Source: Gammaproteobacteria bacterium (lineage in GTDB: Bacteria; Pseudomonadota; Gammaproteobacteria; Pseudomonadales; Pseudohongiellaceae). From it: a stretch of 6,498 nucleotides of DNA. Position 1 is the first letter of the stretch; each line of letters opens with the position of its first letter. The notes under the pieces are model-generated. The model was not told the origin of the DNA. It did no database searches and saw nothing but the letters and a program-made list of their open reading frames with translations. The stretch is from contig NYWC01000065.1 in NCBI GenBank assembly GCA_002684935.1, forward strand, positions 24,368 through 30,865, given 5' to 3'. This document shows positions 6,207 to 6,498 of the stretch, one piece after another. The position numbers and the translations under genes were made by a program.

Positions 6207-6498
6207 GATGGGTTTAACTGTTCAAGTTCCGCGTCGCAGAATTCCTCCCCGCTAAATCCAAGCTACACTTTGACATAACTCGCTATAGAATACGGCCCAA
6301 GGCTGGAATACGGCAACGCTTGGAATTTTGAACAGGTTCACCTCGATTTTGTATGCTAGGAAATATTCGAACACTCAAGTGACGTGTTATCCCGTCATCG
6401 TTCGGAGATAAATTGTCAATAATGGAAAATCTGGGAAATGAAGCGCAACATGCAAGGCCGCCCGGAGTAAGAAGGGCGAGAATAGGCAGAGCTAACAA
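6207..6498. other. Right end with no supported gene
   Basis: Besides the possible upstream piece of the membrane frame, two weak possibilities run to the window edge. On the plus strand, TTG at 6413 follows GGAGA at 6404-6408 and opens a frame (MSIMENLGNEAQHARPPGVR) still open at 6498. On the minus strand, a frame enters from the edge and stops at 6283. They overlap and cannot be separated here. An imperfect tandem repeat beginning GAATACGGC occurs at 6288 and 6306. Confidence 0.35.

Noticed and set aside
6270..6291. TTGACA and TAGAAT as a plus-strand promoter
   Set aside because: The two hexamers are only 10 bases apart, far below the 16-18 needed, and no other -10 is found at proper spacing.
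6283..6498. Minus-strand frame entering from the right edge (hydrophobic start, then Arg/Pro-rich tail)
   Set aside because: No start can be seen inside the window except a TTG at the edge, the tail looks like chance translation, and a plus-strand frame is open over the same bases.
4931..6498. tRNA, rRNA, CRISPR array or insertion sequence in the gene-poor region
   Set aside because: No TPsiC-like GTTCGANTC with paired arms, no regularly spaced repeats, and no terminal inverted repeats or transposase motifs were found by eye.

Overview
The window looks like a chromosomal stretch from a gammaproteobacterium. RF3 and Tgt both match the Escherichia coli proteins closely, with identical N-terminal spacing to the first conserved motifs, and DnaA-box-like sites of the gammaproteobacterial consensus lie to the right. 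I cannot place it at genus level. A free-living, possibly marine, member is only a guess.

Layout. (1) Positions 1-2707, minus strand: prfC (peptide chain release factor 3, complete) is followed after a short gap by tgt (queuine tRNA-ribosyltransferase), whose last residues lie beyond the left edge. A good extended -10 promoter sits just upstream of prfC, so the two are probably co-transcribed. (2) Positions 2708-2942: a 235-base divergent intergenic region. (3) Positions 2946-4109, plus strand: a complete acyl-CoA dehydrogenase. The usual catalytic glutamate is missing, but a glutamate is present at the isovaleryl-/long-chain-type position. (4) Positions 4110-4294: a convergent gap with no recognisable terminator. 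(5) Positions 4295-4930, minus strand: a very acidic soluble protein of about 211 residues that I do not recognise. (6) Positions 4931-6498: about 1.5 kb with no confidently identifiable gene. Its left half is AT-rich. It carries two facing DnaA-type boxes, further near-consensus boxes, and a perfect 14-bp-arm palindrome. Its right half has only short, weakly supported minus-strand reading frames. One encodes two membrane segments and may be a frameshifted remnant.

How the parts relate. prfC and tgt both serve translation: recycling of release factors, and queuosine modification of the tRNA anticodon. The acyl-CoA dehydrogenase is a stand-alone fatty or branched acyl-CoA oxidation enzyme with no visible partner. 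The most interesting part is the origin-like region around 5140-5352. The arrangement resembles a replication origin or another DnaA-controlled locus, but no dnaA, rpmH, mnmG or parAB is in the window. The identification therefore rests on motif pattern alone.
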